Source: Roridomyces roridus
Taxonomy: Eukaryota > Basidiomycota > Agaricomycetes > Agaricales > Mycenaceae
Length of the DNA: 64,000 nucleotides
Direction: 5' to 3'
Assembly (NCBI GenBank): GCA_029378245.1
Contig: JARKIF010000004.1
Span: forward strand, 1,736,001 to 1,800,000
The notes under the pieces are model-generated. The model did no database searches. It worked only from the letters and a program-made list of their open reading frames with translations, and was not told the DNA's origin. A program made the position numbers and the translations under genes. Of this stretch, positions 12,201 through 23,348 are shown in pieces; the stretch's first letter is position 1, and each line of letters opens with the position of its first letter.

Positions 12201-12300
12201 CCCCTCGGGAACGCGGGGAATGAAGAGATCGAGACCGGCGCTGGGAGTAGTACCGCCGAAGCTCTAGTGAGTCATGTGTAGTCGTCGCGATGGAGGACGA
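9235..12300 (-). repeat. Dispersed TATA-box repeat, copy C, split by a TIR element
   Basis: Reverse-strand member of the copy A/B/D family. The conserved 3' block is at 9240-9350, the TATATAAAAG-like box at about 10060-10075, and the upstream GACTCGGGAAC motif is cut by the 10107-12203 insertion and resumes at 12204. The body holds a tandem duplication of about 240 bases (9470-9720 and 9720-9990), each unit having GACGAGAGAGCTCG and an intron-like GGTACGT or GGTGCGA. The outer 3' stem here pairs CTCGGGGG with CCCCCGGG through a G.U wobble. Confidence 0.55.
10107..12203. mobile_element. 2.1 kb TIR element with 9-bp target duplication (hAT- or Mutator-like size)
   Basis: The ends are GGGCTTACAGAAACTGCCGC and the reverse complement GGGCCTACAGAAACTACCGC, flanked by the direct repeat CTCGGGAAC (10098-10106 and 12204-12212). 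The related copy D shows GACTCGGGAACGCGGAGAATG uninterrupted, which is the empty site. Clusters of CCGCA/TGCCGC motifs lie at 10110-10215, 11690-11860 and 12130-12190, as subterminal transposase-binding repeats often do. No transposase is visible; a frame at 10420-10797 is of unknown origin. Size and duplication fit hAT or Mutator-like groups, but the superfamily is unproven. Confidence 0.75.
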
Positions 12301-12314
12301 CGAGGAGAGTAAGT

Positions 12315-12862
12315 TTGGCGGTGGCCGACGTGGTGGTGGTTAGCGATCAAGCTTCTGCACGGCTATCAACGACTCTTATGCGCAACCTCCATCCATCCCG
12401 ACTCCCTATCAGCGTTTCGACTCCGGTGCCCGTGTGCAGCGAACTTCCATTGGACGCTTGCTTGAATGTAAGCGCCTCGTCGTCTTTAATACCCTTGTAC
12501 TCACACCCTCACCCAGATATTTGGATTTTGCAGTCCCTTCGATCTTGCTCAGCTCTCTCTGGCTTCCAAGTTTCTACGCGCATTCATTCAAAGAAACAAT
12601 CACCTCTGGAACTTTGCCTTCTTGAATATATGTCGCGGCCAATGTCCGCCCTTGCCTCCGCCACCAAATGTTGAATCGAACGGCAATTATTCTTCAGAGG
12701 CCTACGCGCTGTGGATTTTCGGCGGCGGTCTTTGCACGGTATGCTTCCTACTTCTTACCATCCACATGCATACCTCAACTACGGGATAGTGGTGTTCTGT
12801 TTGGACGGACTCTCAGCCGTGCCATTTTATCTTTCGTTTCCGCGCGTGCTCGGTCAGTTTTC
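12315..12862 (+). pseudogene. F-box gene fragment, copy 1
   Basis: Spliced reading 12315-12467, 12517-12738, 12790-12862 gives an F-box segment: ELPLDACLN, then PFDLAQLSLASKFLRAFI, NHLWNFAFLNICRGQCPPLPPP and ALWIFGGGLCT, then a short cysteine stretch. This is the same F-box architecture as the gene at 16395. The chain fades after 12862, and no complete C-terminal part or convincing start is seen. It was probably once a substrate adaptor for ubiquitin ligation and is now a relic. Confidence 0.5.
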
Positions 12863-12929
12863 ATCATAGAAATCGGCTAAAGTCAAATCTGACCCCAGTC
12901 TAGAGCAAATGCAAGGGTGAACTGCTATT

Positions 12930-13640
12930 CCAGTCAGTCCCGAGCATCCCGTAACCTCCTTATGCATCTCATGCTCTGCAGGGGCAACGCTCTGTGGCAC
13001 GATAAAAAACACCCTTGTATCCGCCGCGCATTCATGCAGAAACACCATCGACTCTGGAATCTGGATGGCAGCGGAGCTCGTTAACAGCAAGATCTTCTGT
13101 CTGCCCCTTCCTCCGATCCATTTCTGGGGGCAGGCAAGAATCACGTCTAGTCAGTGTACATGAAAATATACCACCGAGGCTCTGGGATGGTCTGTTCTCG
13201 GTATCCTTCACATTCTGAATACTGCCACAGATAAAAAGAGAAGCCAGATTGAAGTCCAGACATCGCTCTCTTGTGTTGTCTGACGCCCATGTTGGTCATT
13301 GATCATTCATAGCACATTCACCTCTCAAAGGTACGGTGCATCCGTGTTTCTGCGGAGAAAATTTGCTCACAACTACCTAGCCTCCAAGCGACTCGGACCC
13401 CTTCCAGCAATTTTTCACTCGGCGCCTGAGCAGGTTTCCCAGTCCACGTTGGCCACGTCCAGCACACGGCTCTGTACCTGGTACAGGACCCCGTCAGGGA
13501 TATTCGACAGTGGCTCGGTGCGTTTCTGGCATTCATACACACCATCAGCCCTGAATATACCGATAGTGGCGGACGAATTCTCAGCCTTGTCAATTTCTGT
13601 TTCGTCTCCGCGCACATTCGGTCAGTTCTACGGTGCCGTA
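12930..13640 (+). pseudogene. F-box gene relic, copy 2 (degenerate duplicate)
   Basis: Bases 13000-13070 (RRAFMQKHHRLWNL when translated) and 13500-13626 resemble parts of copy 1; for example GACGAATTCTCAGCC here matches GACGGACTCTCAGCC at 12813. Frames are broken in several places, so I read it as a decayed tandem duplicate. Confidence 0.35.
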
Positions 13641-14440
13641 TTGAACTTGCGGTCAAATTTGAAGCCCAACTTCTCTCGTGCATCTTTCTTTCCATCGGAG
13701 TTTTTCTCACCTCCTCGGCAGCCAAATCTCCACGTCTCGCAGCACAAACGCTACCACGCCGTCGGCGTTGGGCAACGCTGTCCAACTCCATTGTAGTCCG
13801 GTGCTTCAGGATACCGAAAGCGAACGCACTCGGGCGAACGCGGTGAATTAGGCGACTCCGTGACGCGATTCGAGAGGCATGCCTGCTCGAAAACGACCAC
13901 CGACGTGACCAACGCCAGGCGGCTGACAACACAGGATGCCCTGAATCTTTCAGTTCTCCTTCTCACAGATACGTCTTGTCAATTTTCGGAAAACAAAGCA
14001 ACGAAAGCGCACAACAAGAGGTGCCTCGCTCCACTAGTGCTCTTTCGACAAAATACTTATGCCATCCCAGGTCTCGAAGTTCTCGGCGTTCTGGCTAACC
14101 TTTACGTTCAGAGCGGCAGCCAGATGGGGTGGACCAACTTGTGAAATTCTCGGCCTATCCTATCCTCTCCCGGGCTCTTTCAAAACACGAATTGAGATAT
14201 ATGCATGCGCCGACAGTCCACCGGTCTGTTTCTTTTCGATGTCTCATTCCGGTCGCTCATCGATAATAGTATGCGTACAAAAAGCCTGGCCCAGGCTCGA
14301 TAAGAACCTTTTTAAACTTCATCGTTCCAATCCACACGCGCGATATGTCGTGCCTTGAATTTCTCGCGACCGATTGTTATTTTGTACATTTGCTGTACAT
14401 GCTCAAATGAAATAATCCTGTAAAATTTCCATCAAATTCC
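13641..14440. other. No gene seen
   Basis: Overlapping short frames on both strands without domains. Nothing here can be supported as a gene. Confidence 0.4.
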
Positions 14441-14454
14441 ATAGAGCATGTGCT

Positions 14455-14765
14455 GAGTCATTTGATAAGGATGTAGGGCCGACAAGCGGCAAGGCCCGCT
14501 ACCGGGGTTTCTTTGGCTGTTCACTTCCATCCTGGTGGTTCGCATTACAATGTTTGCACACGCGAACGAGGAGGAAAAACCAAGTATGTTACAATGATAG
14601 TAATGAACAAGTGGCGGGGCGTTAGTAAATACGAAAACCCCGTTGAAAGGAGTTAGACGAGGCATTCTGATTCTGACGCATTCAAGCCTCAAGCAGGCAG
14701 CGCTCGTCCGTGCGACGCTTCGGGACGCACTCCCTCGCGCCTCCCATAATTCTCTTCAAAGGAAT
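14455..14765. repeat. Copy of modules found in the 2480-3445 element
   Basis: Two blocks recur from that element: GTAGGGCCGACAAGCGGCAA near 14472 (GTAAGGCCGGCAAGCGGCAT near 2635) and GCTCGTCCGTGCG...GCACTCCCTCGC near 14703-14740 (also 2756-2795 and 2878-2910). I did not find matching terminal repeats here. Confidence 0.4.
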
Positions 14766-14814
14766 TTGAATGCCCAGAGCACTAGCTGAGCTCACGGTAC
14801 TGATGAGTATAGCT

Positions 14815-15230
14815 AAATAGCTGGTGAGCTCTGGACACTGGGGGTCTTCAGTCCCTTAATCAGGTTTTCCGCCTTCATCTCCTCGGCCGCACCGACCGCC
14901 CTCTCCGCAGCCCGCTCCTTCAAGAACTTGGGACAGCTTCCTGTTTGGAGTCGCCGGCACTCTTTGTCTTCGAGTTTGATTCCTGAGAATGGGCATCTCC
15001 GCTTGTTGGAACGAATAAAATAAATGCGGGCAATAGAACTTGATTGCTGGATAGGCTGGAGCTCTACCTTGACGATGACAAAATCCGGGCATGCAGAGTT
15101 GGTCTTCATCTTCATCTTCACATCCAGGAAGTAGAGCTGCGGTCATCGGCGTTCTCAACGAAGAGCGGGGTGACAAAGCGAGAGCGGCGGACAAAAAGGT
15201 TCCAAAACAATCCATTCCCGAGTCCAGCAC
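14815..15230 (-). pseudogene. Unrecognised spliced frame
   Basis: A minus-strand frame reads KTNSACPDFVIVKVELQPIQ, then RRCPFSGIKLEDKECRRLQ and a helical end KFLKERAAERAVGAAEEMKA, closing at about 14813. Possible splice sites lie near 15060, 14997 and 14945. I recognise no family. It could be a small gene or a relic. Confidence 0.25.
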
Positions 15231-15289
15231 AGCAATCAGCGAATATATATATACACTGAGCCAGTATCACGGTAGAGATTGATGGAAAG

Positions 15290-16266
15290 GGTTGGAAAGA
15301 CTGGCAGGAGGTTTTCTGGCCAAAGAATGGGTATGGATGGATGGGGTTCAGCGAACCGAAAGGTTGCAGGCGTCGACACTTACCTGGTCCTCGGAGCTCG
15401 GCAACCTCGCGAAGACCTCGCTGTTAGGTAGTTCTTGCACCGATCTCCCGCGTTCTGTGAGAGGGTCAGCGGTCAGAATATTGTCAAAGCAAATAGCCAT
15501 ACCACAGATCTAAGCCGTGACCGCCCGAGGTCGAGACTCCAACGCAAAGGTTGCCAAGTGAGGGATGGGAGTGCGGACATATTATGTGTGCACTGCAGGC
15601 GTGTTCTCCAATCATTGTGTTAGACAGCCTAGCATGAGAGTCAAGGAGCGACGGAGAACAAAAGATGCAAAACGCACTTGCATTGGCCCTGAGCAATTGT
15701 CTGCCAGGGAGCAGGCCACGGCTCACGGCATAATGATTCTTCGTCGTCTTTAGGTTGGATAGCCCGAGCTGTATGCCGCCGTACTATGTCAGATCTGCCA
15801 TCTCACGCACGCGCCTCAACGATTCCGCTGTCTTGGCCATCCCTCGATAACATGTGCGGCCTCGTCTTGCCCCTTGGACCAGAGTTGCAGCCTGACACGG
15901 CGAGCATGTGCCAGAGAGCTGAAGGATGTCTTCTTTTCAACGTCGGATTCGCAAGAAGGTATCCCAGTTGTTGATGTCAAGTCCACTGGGCGACGAGCGA
16001 GACTCGGAGCGATCGATTGGATTCAAACTGCAAAGCAATACCTAGTTATATGAGGAGACAGAAAGGCCACGGTGGCGGATTGAGGGTTTCCAGCGAAGGC
16101 GCGAAGGGCAAGGTCTAGGTGGAGAGGAAATGACGATGTTGTTTACGCAAACCATTGTTCGTCAGCAGGTCACAAGACATAAGCCGAGCCGTGCCGAGAA
16201 ACCGGCATTCCTGCGGCTCCAGCCAAAATGTGCTTGTGACTAAAGCTGCTGACGAAAAGTGTGATT
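15290..16266. other. No gene seen
   Basis: Short frames only, with no domain or repeat that I can name. Confidence 0.4.
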
Positions 16267-16394
16267 TACCGACTGTGCTGTCAAAAGGTACTCCCTATAA
16301 GAAACCCTTACCTAACGGTAGCGGGAATTACGGTGTTCGCCCCTTTCGTTACCACCAAGTTGCATGGTCGCCCACTCGTCGTTCTCGGGGCGCA

Positions 16395-17194
16395 ATGAAG
16401 CTATCGAGGGCTGTTCCTGACGCTCGCCCTCACTTCCTCCACGACCCGATCACTCCCCTGGTCCTCCTTTACTGCAGCCCACACGACCTCCTCCAGCTTG
16501 GGATTACCTGTACAGATCTTCACGTCCTGCTGGATGAAAACTCCGACGTTTGGAAGGCCGCGTACGCAAATGTGGGTGTCCCCGCCCCGCCGGTCCTAGA
16601 CAAAGATCTAGCGGGCAATTGGTCACATTGGGCCTGGGCGGATTTGCTGTTCGGGGAAAGCTTATGCATCGTGAGTACTTGTCCTTCCAAACGAAAGGCC
16701 CCACGATAACCTGTCTGCACGCAGGTATGCGGACGTCGATGCAGAGGAATCCCGGACTCCATCGCCCTCGCCTTTAGATGTTGCTCCGTGAGTTAATCAG
16801 AGACTGCCCACCTACGACTGTTGAAACCCTGCAAAAGAGACCCTGTCGCCATAAGATTGCCAAGTAGGTTTCGTGCCGCTTTGCACCTGTCGGTTTTCTT
16901 ATTGGCAACGTGTCAAGCGGTTTTGTTACAGACCGTCTGGTCCACTGGACGGTACTCTACGCATCCCGCGATCCGTTTTGTCGTGCAGTACTGGATATCG
17001 CTTCCTGGATCCCCTCTCCCAAAGAGCACACTAGCGGATCGCCGTTTCTGCCTCGCGAGACCGTCCTCGCGTTGACGGCCGAGGTCCGTCGACTTCCACC
17101 AGCAATCTTTGCAAAGGCATGTGTGCCGGTCTTTCACGGAACTACTCGTCGTAATCTCCTTGAAAGCAACATTGCCTTCGCCAGGCAGCAATAA
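16395..17194 (+). CDS. F-box protein (left copy), gene model tentative
   Basis: The first exon (16395-16670) encodes an F-box segment: LLYCSPHDLLQLGITCTDLH, WKAAYANVGVPAPPVL and the tryptophan-rich WSHWAWADLLFGESLCI. After an intron (16671-16724) comes VCGRRCRGIPDSIALAFRCC, a Cys pattern typical of a fungal F-box subfamily. A stop at 16794-16796 ends the simple reading. Alternatively a further intron (about 16788-16869) links to a frame ending at 17194 (VLDIASWIPSPKE...IAFARQQ). The likely role is substrate recruitment to an SCF ubiquitin ligase. The same gene lies at 63073-63872 on the other strand. Confidence 0.5.
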
Positions 17195-18235
17195 TCGTCC
17201 TTACCCGGGTCCGTCATAACGCTATGCCACTGGGTGGTGGTAGAGACTGATGTACACTTGTCCAGAAACATCTCGAGGTCGCAGTCTGGAAGACAACAGT
17301 GTACGACGGGATACGGCCGTCACACGAAATTGTCAATCTGTCGTACCAGTGGTGAATTTTTTCGTGCAACTGATACCGCCGCTGGCTGAAACTGTCTCGT
17401 AGCGCCAGGGCCTTTGCTTCATCAAGGCAGTTGGACTTGACCGCATTATGGTTGGCACCCACGCTACAAAAATTGTTGGCTTGTTTTGTCCGGGATCGAA
17501 CGCCCATCTGCCAAAACAGTGCGTTCGTGCATACTCCCGGCCTCCCTTCATAGTCTAATAGCTGTACAGCCATAGAGTTGGTAGTCGGGGAGGTGAAGCC
17601 GGAATTCTCTGTCTTGGCGACGCACCGGGCATCGTTCGGAGCCGAGGGTGACACTGGTCCACCGCCCTTGACAATACGGTGCAGCCTGTGTTGCCTGAAG
17701 TTGCCGGCCGCAGTATTCATTCAGCACTGTGATGTTGTGTAAGTCGAATATTTCGCAGTTGAGCTGGTATGGTCTTGACCTCTTCGCTAGGCACTGGCAA
17801 CAACCGGTGGAGTGCATGGAATTTTGCACACTTGGGAGAAAGTTCCGCCCTCCCGAGTTGATTGAACATATTCTGCATCGGTCAGGATTTTGTCCATCTA
17901 CTCATTCGTTTCAATCTGACAAGAGTTCAGGCATCCGTCTGCCAGGAGCGGCAACGACCACCACCAAAGTTTCTACATCAACACGGAAAGGTCGGACAGA
18001 AAAACGTAAAGCTTATGGGTGTTCGTATGCAAGTATGTGTCGCACCCTTCCAGTGGGCCAACAACTAACGTCTGTACATCGCTCCAGACGCGGTCGCAAT
18101 GCATCGCACACGAAATCGGTGGACAAAGGGTTTGTTCGGGGAAGGCTCGCCCACCATATTACTGTACAGTATATTCTATAGGCGTATTGTAGACGAATCA
18201 CACAAATTTCTGGAGGAGATTGCAAAGAGAATATA
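17195..18235. other. Open frames on both strands, gene status unresolved
   Basis: A minus-strand frame (17214-17720) and a plus-strand frame (17729-18181) are open, but I recognise no domain in either. Both recur unchanged in length in the right arm because of the duplication. Confidence 0.3.
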
Positions 18236-18675
18236 TCATTCGTGAGCAGATTTTCGCGCGCTTGGTCAACTCTTGCGAGTCTCAAGCCCGGGGCCCACGA
18301 CAAGGAAGCGCGAAGGGGTGCTAGCCCATCCCCCGGGAAACTAACTACCGACTACCAGGGGGTGGCCAGAACTGCCTCTCATCCGGGTGTAGGTGGCACG
18401 ACCGTGGTACAGCAGTGCGTTCCAGCAAGGAGCTGGGGGGTGCATCAGCCCAGATTTTCACCTGGCGGAGCTCTCCTCGTCCAGTAACCACACTGTGTCG
18501 CAAACACCGCACCGGGGTCATCGAGGAAAAGGAAGAAGATGGAGGGTGTTAGCCGCCCGGTGGCTGGTCTTTTATACGTCTGGCAAAATTTTCTTTCGAG
18601 GCTGTGGCTCAGGGCTGTGGCTCGGGTTTGACTCGGGAACGCGGAGAATGGAGAGTGGCGGAGATCGGAGGAATG
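18236..18675 (-). repeat. Dispersed TATA-box repeat, copy D
   Basis: Conserved 3' block at 18240-18355 (reverse strand), short body, TATAAAAGACCAGCC box at about 18560-18578, and the upstream GACTCGGGAACGCGG motif at about 18630-18645. It shows the uninterrupted form of the site that is split in copy C. It is the shortest and cleanest copy. Confidence 0.6.
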
Positions 18676-19670
18676 GAGACTGTTTCCGCATCCACCCGAT
18701 CGACAAAGGTTTTGTTCACAAGGCAGGGCTGCAGGTCGAGTCGACAGAAAGCATGAACCGAGAGAGCTAGCAGGAGCTCGAGGAAGGGTCGGTATCGTCG
18801 AAGAGGGAAGAGGGAAGATTTCTGATTTCGATCAAATTGTCAATCGCGACTTGTCGTTTACTATTACTTTCCTCGACTCTTCAACTGCTCCTCCGCGCAA
18901 ATGGCATCTCAGCAGCCCAGCACATCCAGAGACACCTTCCCATTTACCTTCACAGTTCCATTTAATGCCACTCGCGACGCCACAACTCAGCATCCCCTGG
19001 ACTTTGACTGCCTACCTGCTTTTATGGGCCATTGCTAGCACATGGCAATCCGAGTCTGGGGGTGTGGAGACAGGAAGGGAAGGCCCAAGGTATTGAATTT
19101 GTATAGCAGCCAGAACAATAGATTCCGACGAGGGACTTACTAGTGCAATAATCCATTTCAAGTGACAAGGACACCGAGACAAAGGCTGAGAGGAGGCTCT
19201 GGAGGGGAGATCAATAATCAGTAGATTGTATTCAAGCAAATTCACCATAAGGACAGTAGTAAGTACTCAGGTTCAGGTTGGGACACGGCAAGGCTGGGAA
19301 TTTGAAGTGGTACAGTCTCGAGATTAGAAAGGGAAAGTGCAAGAGTTCAACTTGAATGCCTGGAGTCTGGGGAGAGTCAACAGAAATGGATATTAAGTGG
19401 TACGGAGATGTTCAACTACTTCTGTGTGGTGTGAAGCAAGAGGCGCGCGGCCGCTGTCAGCGGCTGTCAAAAAGAATTCCGTGGCCAGTTGCCGTTCCGC
19501 TGCCCCCGTCGGTGGAGATCGTTAAGAAGCGGGAAACCGGGAGCAAACCGGGAGATATCCGTATTTGTTACTAAGCACAAATGACTAGTCAAAGACGTCA
19601 TCGATCAAAAATTGGACCCCACTTTGGCGGAAAATGGGCCGATAAGACCGAGCTTAACAATAAATTTTTA
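18676..19670. other. No gene seen
   Basis: Short frames only. It may include the promoter and 5' part of the RNase III-like gene, whose start I could not fix. Confidence 0.4.
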
Positions 19671-19674
19671 AGAC

Positions 19675-20662
19675 TCGGAACCCGAACCACCGGCCTCTGA
19701 CGAGCCAGAAACGGCCGAAGCAAGAACCTGCCGTATTGAAGACTTTAGAGCCAGCCGGCGTGTGGCGAAAAAGGTCGCGAGCTGGGTTGCCGAGAACACT
19801 GCTGCAATTACACCATTCCTCCCCTTCAGCCACCTCGGTTTCTTGTTGGCGATGGTGTCGGCATCGCACGTGGTCCGTAGCGGTTTGGAGTACTATGGAG
19901 ACCGCCAGATGTACCCTTTACTGCAACACGCCTTGTTTCAGTTGATTCCCGACAGAATACAACTCCACAGCGTAGGACTTTATCTGCCTGCCCAGTGCGC
20001 ACAATTTCATTCAAATTTTCTAGGTCATTCTCGCCGCGCTTACAACGAATCTCGTGTTTGGAGAGTATACGGCGGCTCTCGGCTACCACGACAGGACGCA
20101 GGGCAAGATTGGAGGGGATATCTTTGAAACCATCATCGGGTCCTTGCTGGAAAACTACCACTACGATGTTGTCGAGAAATGGGTTCTGTCTTCTTTTCGG
20201 CCCCTCATCGCCGTTGCCGTCGCTGAAATGGGCGTCCCCAAGCGCAGTGCGGAATGGGAGACGGAGCCTGCGACACACCCTCACTCGCAGAGTATTCCCT
20301 TCGCAACCTCGGATGTCACTGCAAGCCTTCCTCTTTGCACCGCCGAGAGTCCTCTTCAGGGTAGCCAGCTGACCATCACCACCACGCCCGACGCCCACGA
20401 CGACCTCTGCTTCCTCATGGAGGCAATGATGAAGGCAAACAACTCGCAAACATCTGACCGCGCACTGACACCTTCGGCGTACGTGCCTCATTTTTCGTTC
20501 GACGACTACCATTTCTCATGTCCCGCTGTAGAACGACCAACAGTGTGGCCCGTCCTGTCACTGCCCATTTGTCGTCTCCCGCAGGAAAGGAGAATTTGTC
20601 GTGTTAGCTCAAGGTCGTGTCTTGTTCCGAACGGAGTTCACAGAGAGAAGGAAATATTGTAG
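19675..20662 (+). CDS. RNase III-like domain protein (left copy), 5' end uncertain
   Basis: Two exons, about 19675-19971 and 20024-20662, are joined by a 52-nt GT-AG intron. The spliced reading gives LEYYGDRQMYPLLQHALFQL and then ILAALTTNLVFGEYTAALGY, followed by GGDIFETIIGSLLENYHYDV. These match the two RNase III signatures (L-E-x-x-G-D and D-x-F-E-x-x-x-G), and the acidic residues that bind metal (E and D of the first motif, D and E of the second) are present. RNase III enzymes cleave double-stranded RNA in ribosomal RNA processing or RNA silencing. No dsRNA-binding or helicase domain follows; the tail is low-complexity. An intron acceptor near 19674 suggests an upstream exon that I could not place. 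Confidence 0.6.
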
Positions 20663-21003
20663 AATTACATGTAATAAGTTCAATCGGAATGTAGACTTTT
20701 CACAAGTACCTTAATTTGACGCTTTATGAGATAGAGTCCGAACTGGGGCCCTCGAGCAGCTTCCGGGCTCGTGCAGGGAGCTGTGCGAAATGATAAATCG
20801 ACTGGCCGTGGTTTTCATGGTCAAAATAGACAACTTTTTTGTATCAAGGCTCAGGACCCCGTTGTCGTCGTCCTCAACGTTGACAGACAGCACCTTTGCC
20901 GGCTGTTCTTCTCATCTTCCGACGAGGATCTCGAGTCGATGGTCATGGCCTCGTCGTCGTCGTCTGGCATGAGACCCGAACGCCCCATCTTGAGTTTCAT
21001 TTA

Positions 21004-21554
21004 CAGTAGAGTTGCTGATATGGAATATTGTCCGGAGCGGTCCGAAGGCTATTCCATATGACGGTTATTCCACATGGAATATATGGATTATTTTTGAATT
21101 ATTTAATTTCTATTTTGTAAATTCAAGACTATTCTCAAAATACGGAACATTGTTCAGTCCCGTGGCATTCCAGTGCTGAGACGGACTCAAGCACAGGCCG
21201 CATTTGCAATACAGGCCTACGGTCTTGCCATCAGCAGGATCAGGCCTGATCAGTATGTGATGGGGTCACGGAACTGAGATCAAACAAGCTATCAGCGAGA
21301 GACAATGGGCCGGGATTGCCAATGTTGATTGTTATCAGTGAACAATGCTGGATTTCGACCTCTGGATCACTCAAACACCCTCATTTTGCCATTTTCGGCC
21401 ACCGCGATGTGGAATAATGGGACCGGCAGCCTATTCCATATTCCAGAACACGGTGAGTGGAATATTTGGCTGCTCCCGACCCGGGAGCACCCCAAATCCT
21501 ATTCCATACCACGGATATTCCACATGATAGTATTCCACAAGACCGACTCTACTG
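21004..21554. mobile_element. TA-flanked MITE (pogo/mariner-type ends)
   Basis: Inverted ends CAGTAGAGTTG and CAGTAGAGTCG are flanked by TA (21002-21003 and 21555-21556). The interior is AT-rich with many ATTCCACATG/TGGAAT inverted motifs and no transposase frame. Its right end abuts the point where the ATPase relic stops. Confidence 0.7.
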
Positions 21555-21559
21555 TATAG

Positions 21560-23010
21560 CCAAGACCTGTAGCACACATGAGCAAGGAACAAGCCTTGCT
21601 GCGAAGACGAACCTGCAACGTAACCTCGGTGGGGTCACCAGTGTCATTTTGCTGAATCGTTGCGACATTGCAGAGAGAGGCGACACGAATGGCAGGGATA
21701 GAATCCGGATCTACCACTGCCCCGTTGTCGCCACGTTTATGAATGTCTCCAACAGGCTCGGATGCGTCTGACGCAGTGCGGCTGCTAAGTTTGTATCCTT
21801 TGGCGTCGCCAACGAGCCACATTTTTCGCACGGACATTTTGCCTATTGCAGAAAGTTAGTGGCGGCTAGCAAGAGAGGATCAGGGATATGTACCGAGGGC
21901 CAGGGTACCAGTCTTGTCGGTGCAAATGTCCGTGACTCCACCCAGATTCTCAAGCGCATCGAGCTTGCGGACAACAACATTGCGTTGGGCCATCCGTCGG
22001 GTACTGAGCGACATGGTGGGCGTCAAGATGACTATTAGCGACTCGGGAACGATGCCGACAGCGACAGCGATTGCCTGCCAGAGACAGTCAGATACACGAG
22101 GTGGAAGAAGACCAAGGAACGCACATAAATCATGACCTCCTCCGTGATCTTGAATTTGGCCACCGCAAAGACAACGAGGGCAAGCAGGAAGGCGCAAAGA
22201 ATAGTACATAGGCGAGCTTGGTCAGCTTGCGCTGCAACGGAGTGCCCTTGCGGACACCGCTGTAGACCAAAATCATTTCCTTGATGTGGCTGAAAAAGGA
22301 AAGACCGCTGTTGTCGTCTTTGTTATCGTTCATAGCATCTGCGATACGTCCGATTTGAGATGACATGCCAGTGGCCACGACGATGCCTGATCCGAGTAAC
22401 AAATGTTGAGGCGGTCCCCTAGAGGTAGGTCCGCTTCCTTGAATGTTTCAATGAACTTGACAACTGCATCTGTGTAAGCAAGAATTTGGGACAACGAGCC
22501 AAGTTGCTTATCGGGAATGGATTTATCGGTGAGCAACTGCTCCGAAACTCCGAGGTTGGACACGATGAAAAGACGAGCCTGCAAAGGCGCACTCAGTGAC
22601 ATCAAACGACAACGAAAACGAAAGACGCACGTTCGCGATGACAAGGTCTCCGGCTTTGATTTGGCCGACGTCGCCGGGAATAACTTGATTTGCAGGCACG
22701 ACAGTGAGCTGGCCATCGCGCATGACGATGACGGTTAGCAAAGAGAGCTGGCGGAGGGAGTTCATAGCCTGTCCGCTCGGCCTTGTCTTGGAGGAATCCA
22801 ACTCTAAGAGGACGAATCAGCGACAGTAAAAGTAGAGGGAATTACGCCGGCAATAAAACTCCAGCGCACCCACGAGGACCAACTGTAAGGCTGAAAAGTC
22901 AGTCTTGAAGACGGTGACCTGAGCAGGCACTCGCCCTAGAAGTAGCGAATGCCCTTACCACCGAGAGCGTTTTGAGAGCGTTGTCGCCGTATCGCGTGAG
23001 ATGGTGAAAC
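21560..23010 (-). pseudogene. ENA-type (IID) P-type cation ATPase, decayed and truncated
   Basis: Fungal ENA ATPases export Na+ or K+ across the plasma membrane. Minus-strand exons carry AMNSLRQLS and VIPGDVGQIKAGDL, LPLGDRLNICYS, GIVVATGMSSQIGRIADAM, GTPLQRKLTKLA, VAVGIVPESLIVIL and the phosphorylation site ICTDKTGT (near 21904-21930), then TGDPTEVTLQV. The frame shifts near 22770 and again near 22390. The dephosphorylation motif T-G-E is replaced by LLTDKS (about 22520). The cytoplasmic nucleotide-binding half and the GDGxND hinge are missing, because homology ends at the adjacent MITE. It is a pseudogene. Confidence 0.8.
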
Positions 23011-23348
23011 CTGCATAGTGGTTCATTTGGCCAGGATTTCGTCGGACAGAAGACTATATATCAGACAACGTGTGCGGTCGCTGCTGCAGCCAATCAGGCT
23101 CCTTGAGAGCTAGCTCTACGTGCGGGACGTAGAAGAGCACACCTCTAGTTTGTTCAGATCCGTCCACCAGTCTCTTTAAGGCGTCGACAGGAAGTCTTGA
23201 AGGGCAGTGTGGAATAGTCCTTTGATCGTCCTTGCGAAAAGCCGAAGTTTGGCCGAAGTCACATGTACGCGTGCGGCGTGATTGCGCCACGGCAATTGCC
23301 TCTCTCGACCTCCATCGTGAACTTGCGATCGTCAAGCTCTAGCCTCTC

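Larger units (their letters stand above)
16267..20786 (+). repeat. Left arm of a 4.5 kb inverted duplication
   Basis: Position x in this arm pairs with 80267 minus x in the right arm (59481-64000). This relation holds without any shift from 16267 to 20786, so there are no net indels. Comparing translated parts I noticed four coding differences (Arg/Cys near 20568, Val/Ala near 20637, Glu/Gly near 18306, Val/Ala near 18117). The arm carries an F-box gene, repeat copy D and an RNase III-like gene. The match reaches the window edge, so the arm may be longer. Confidence 0.95.

Noticed and set aside
15292..15982. Several short frames that could be a small gene
   Set aside because: No domain, no exon chain with consistent phase.
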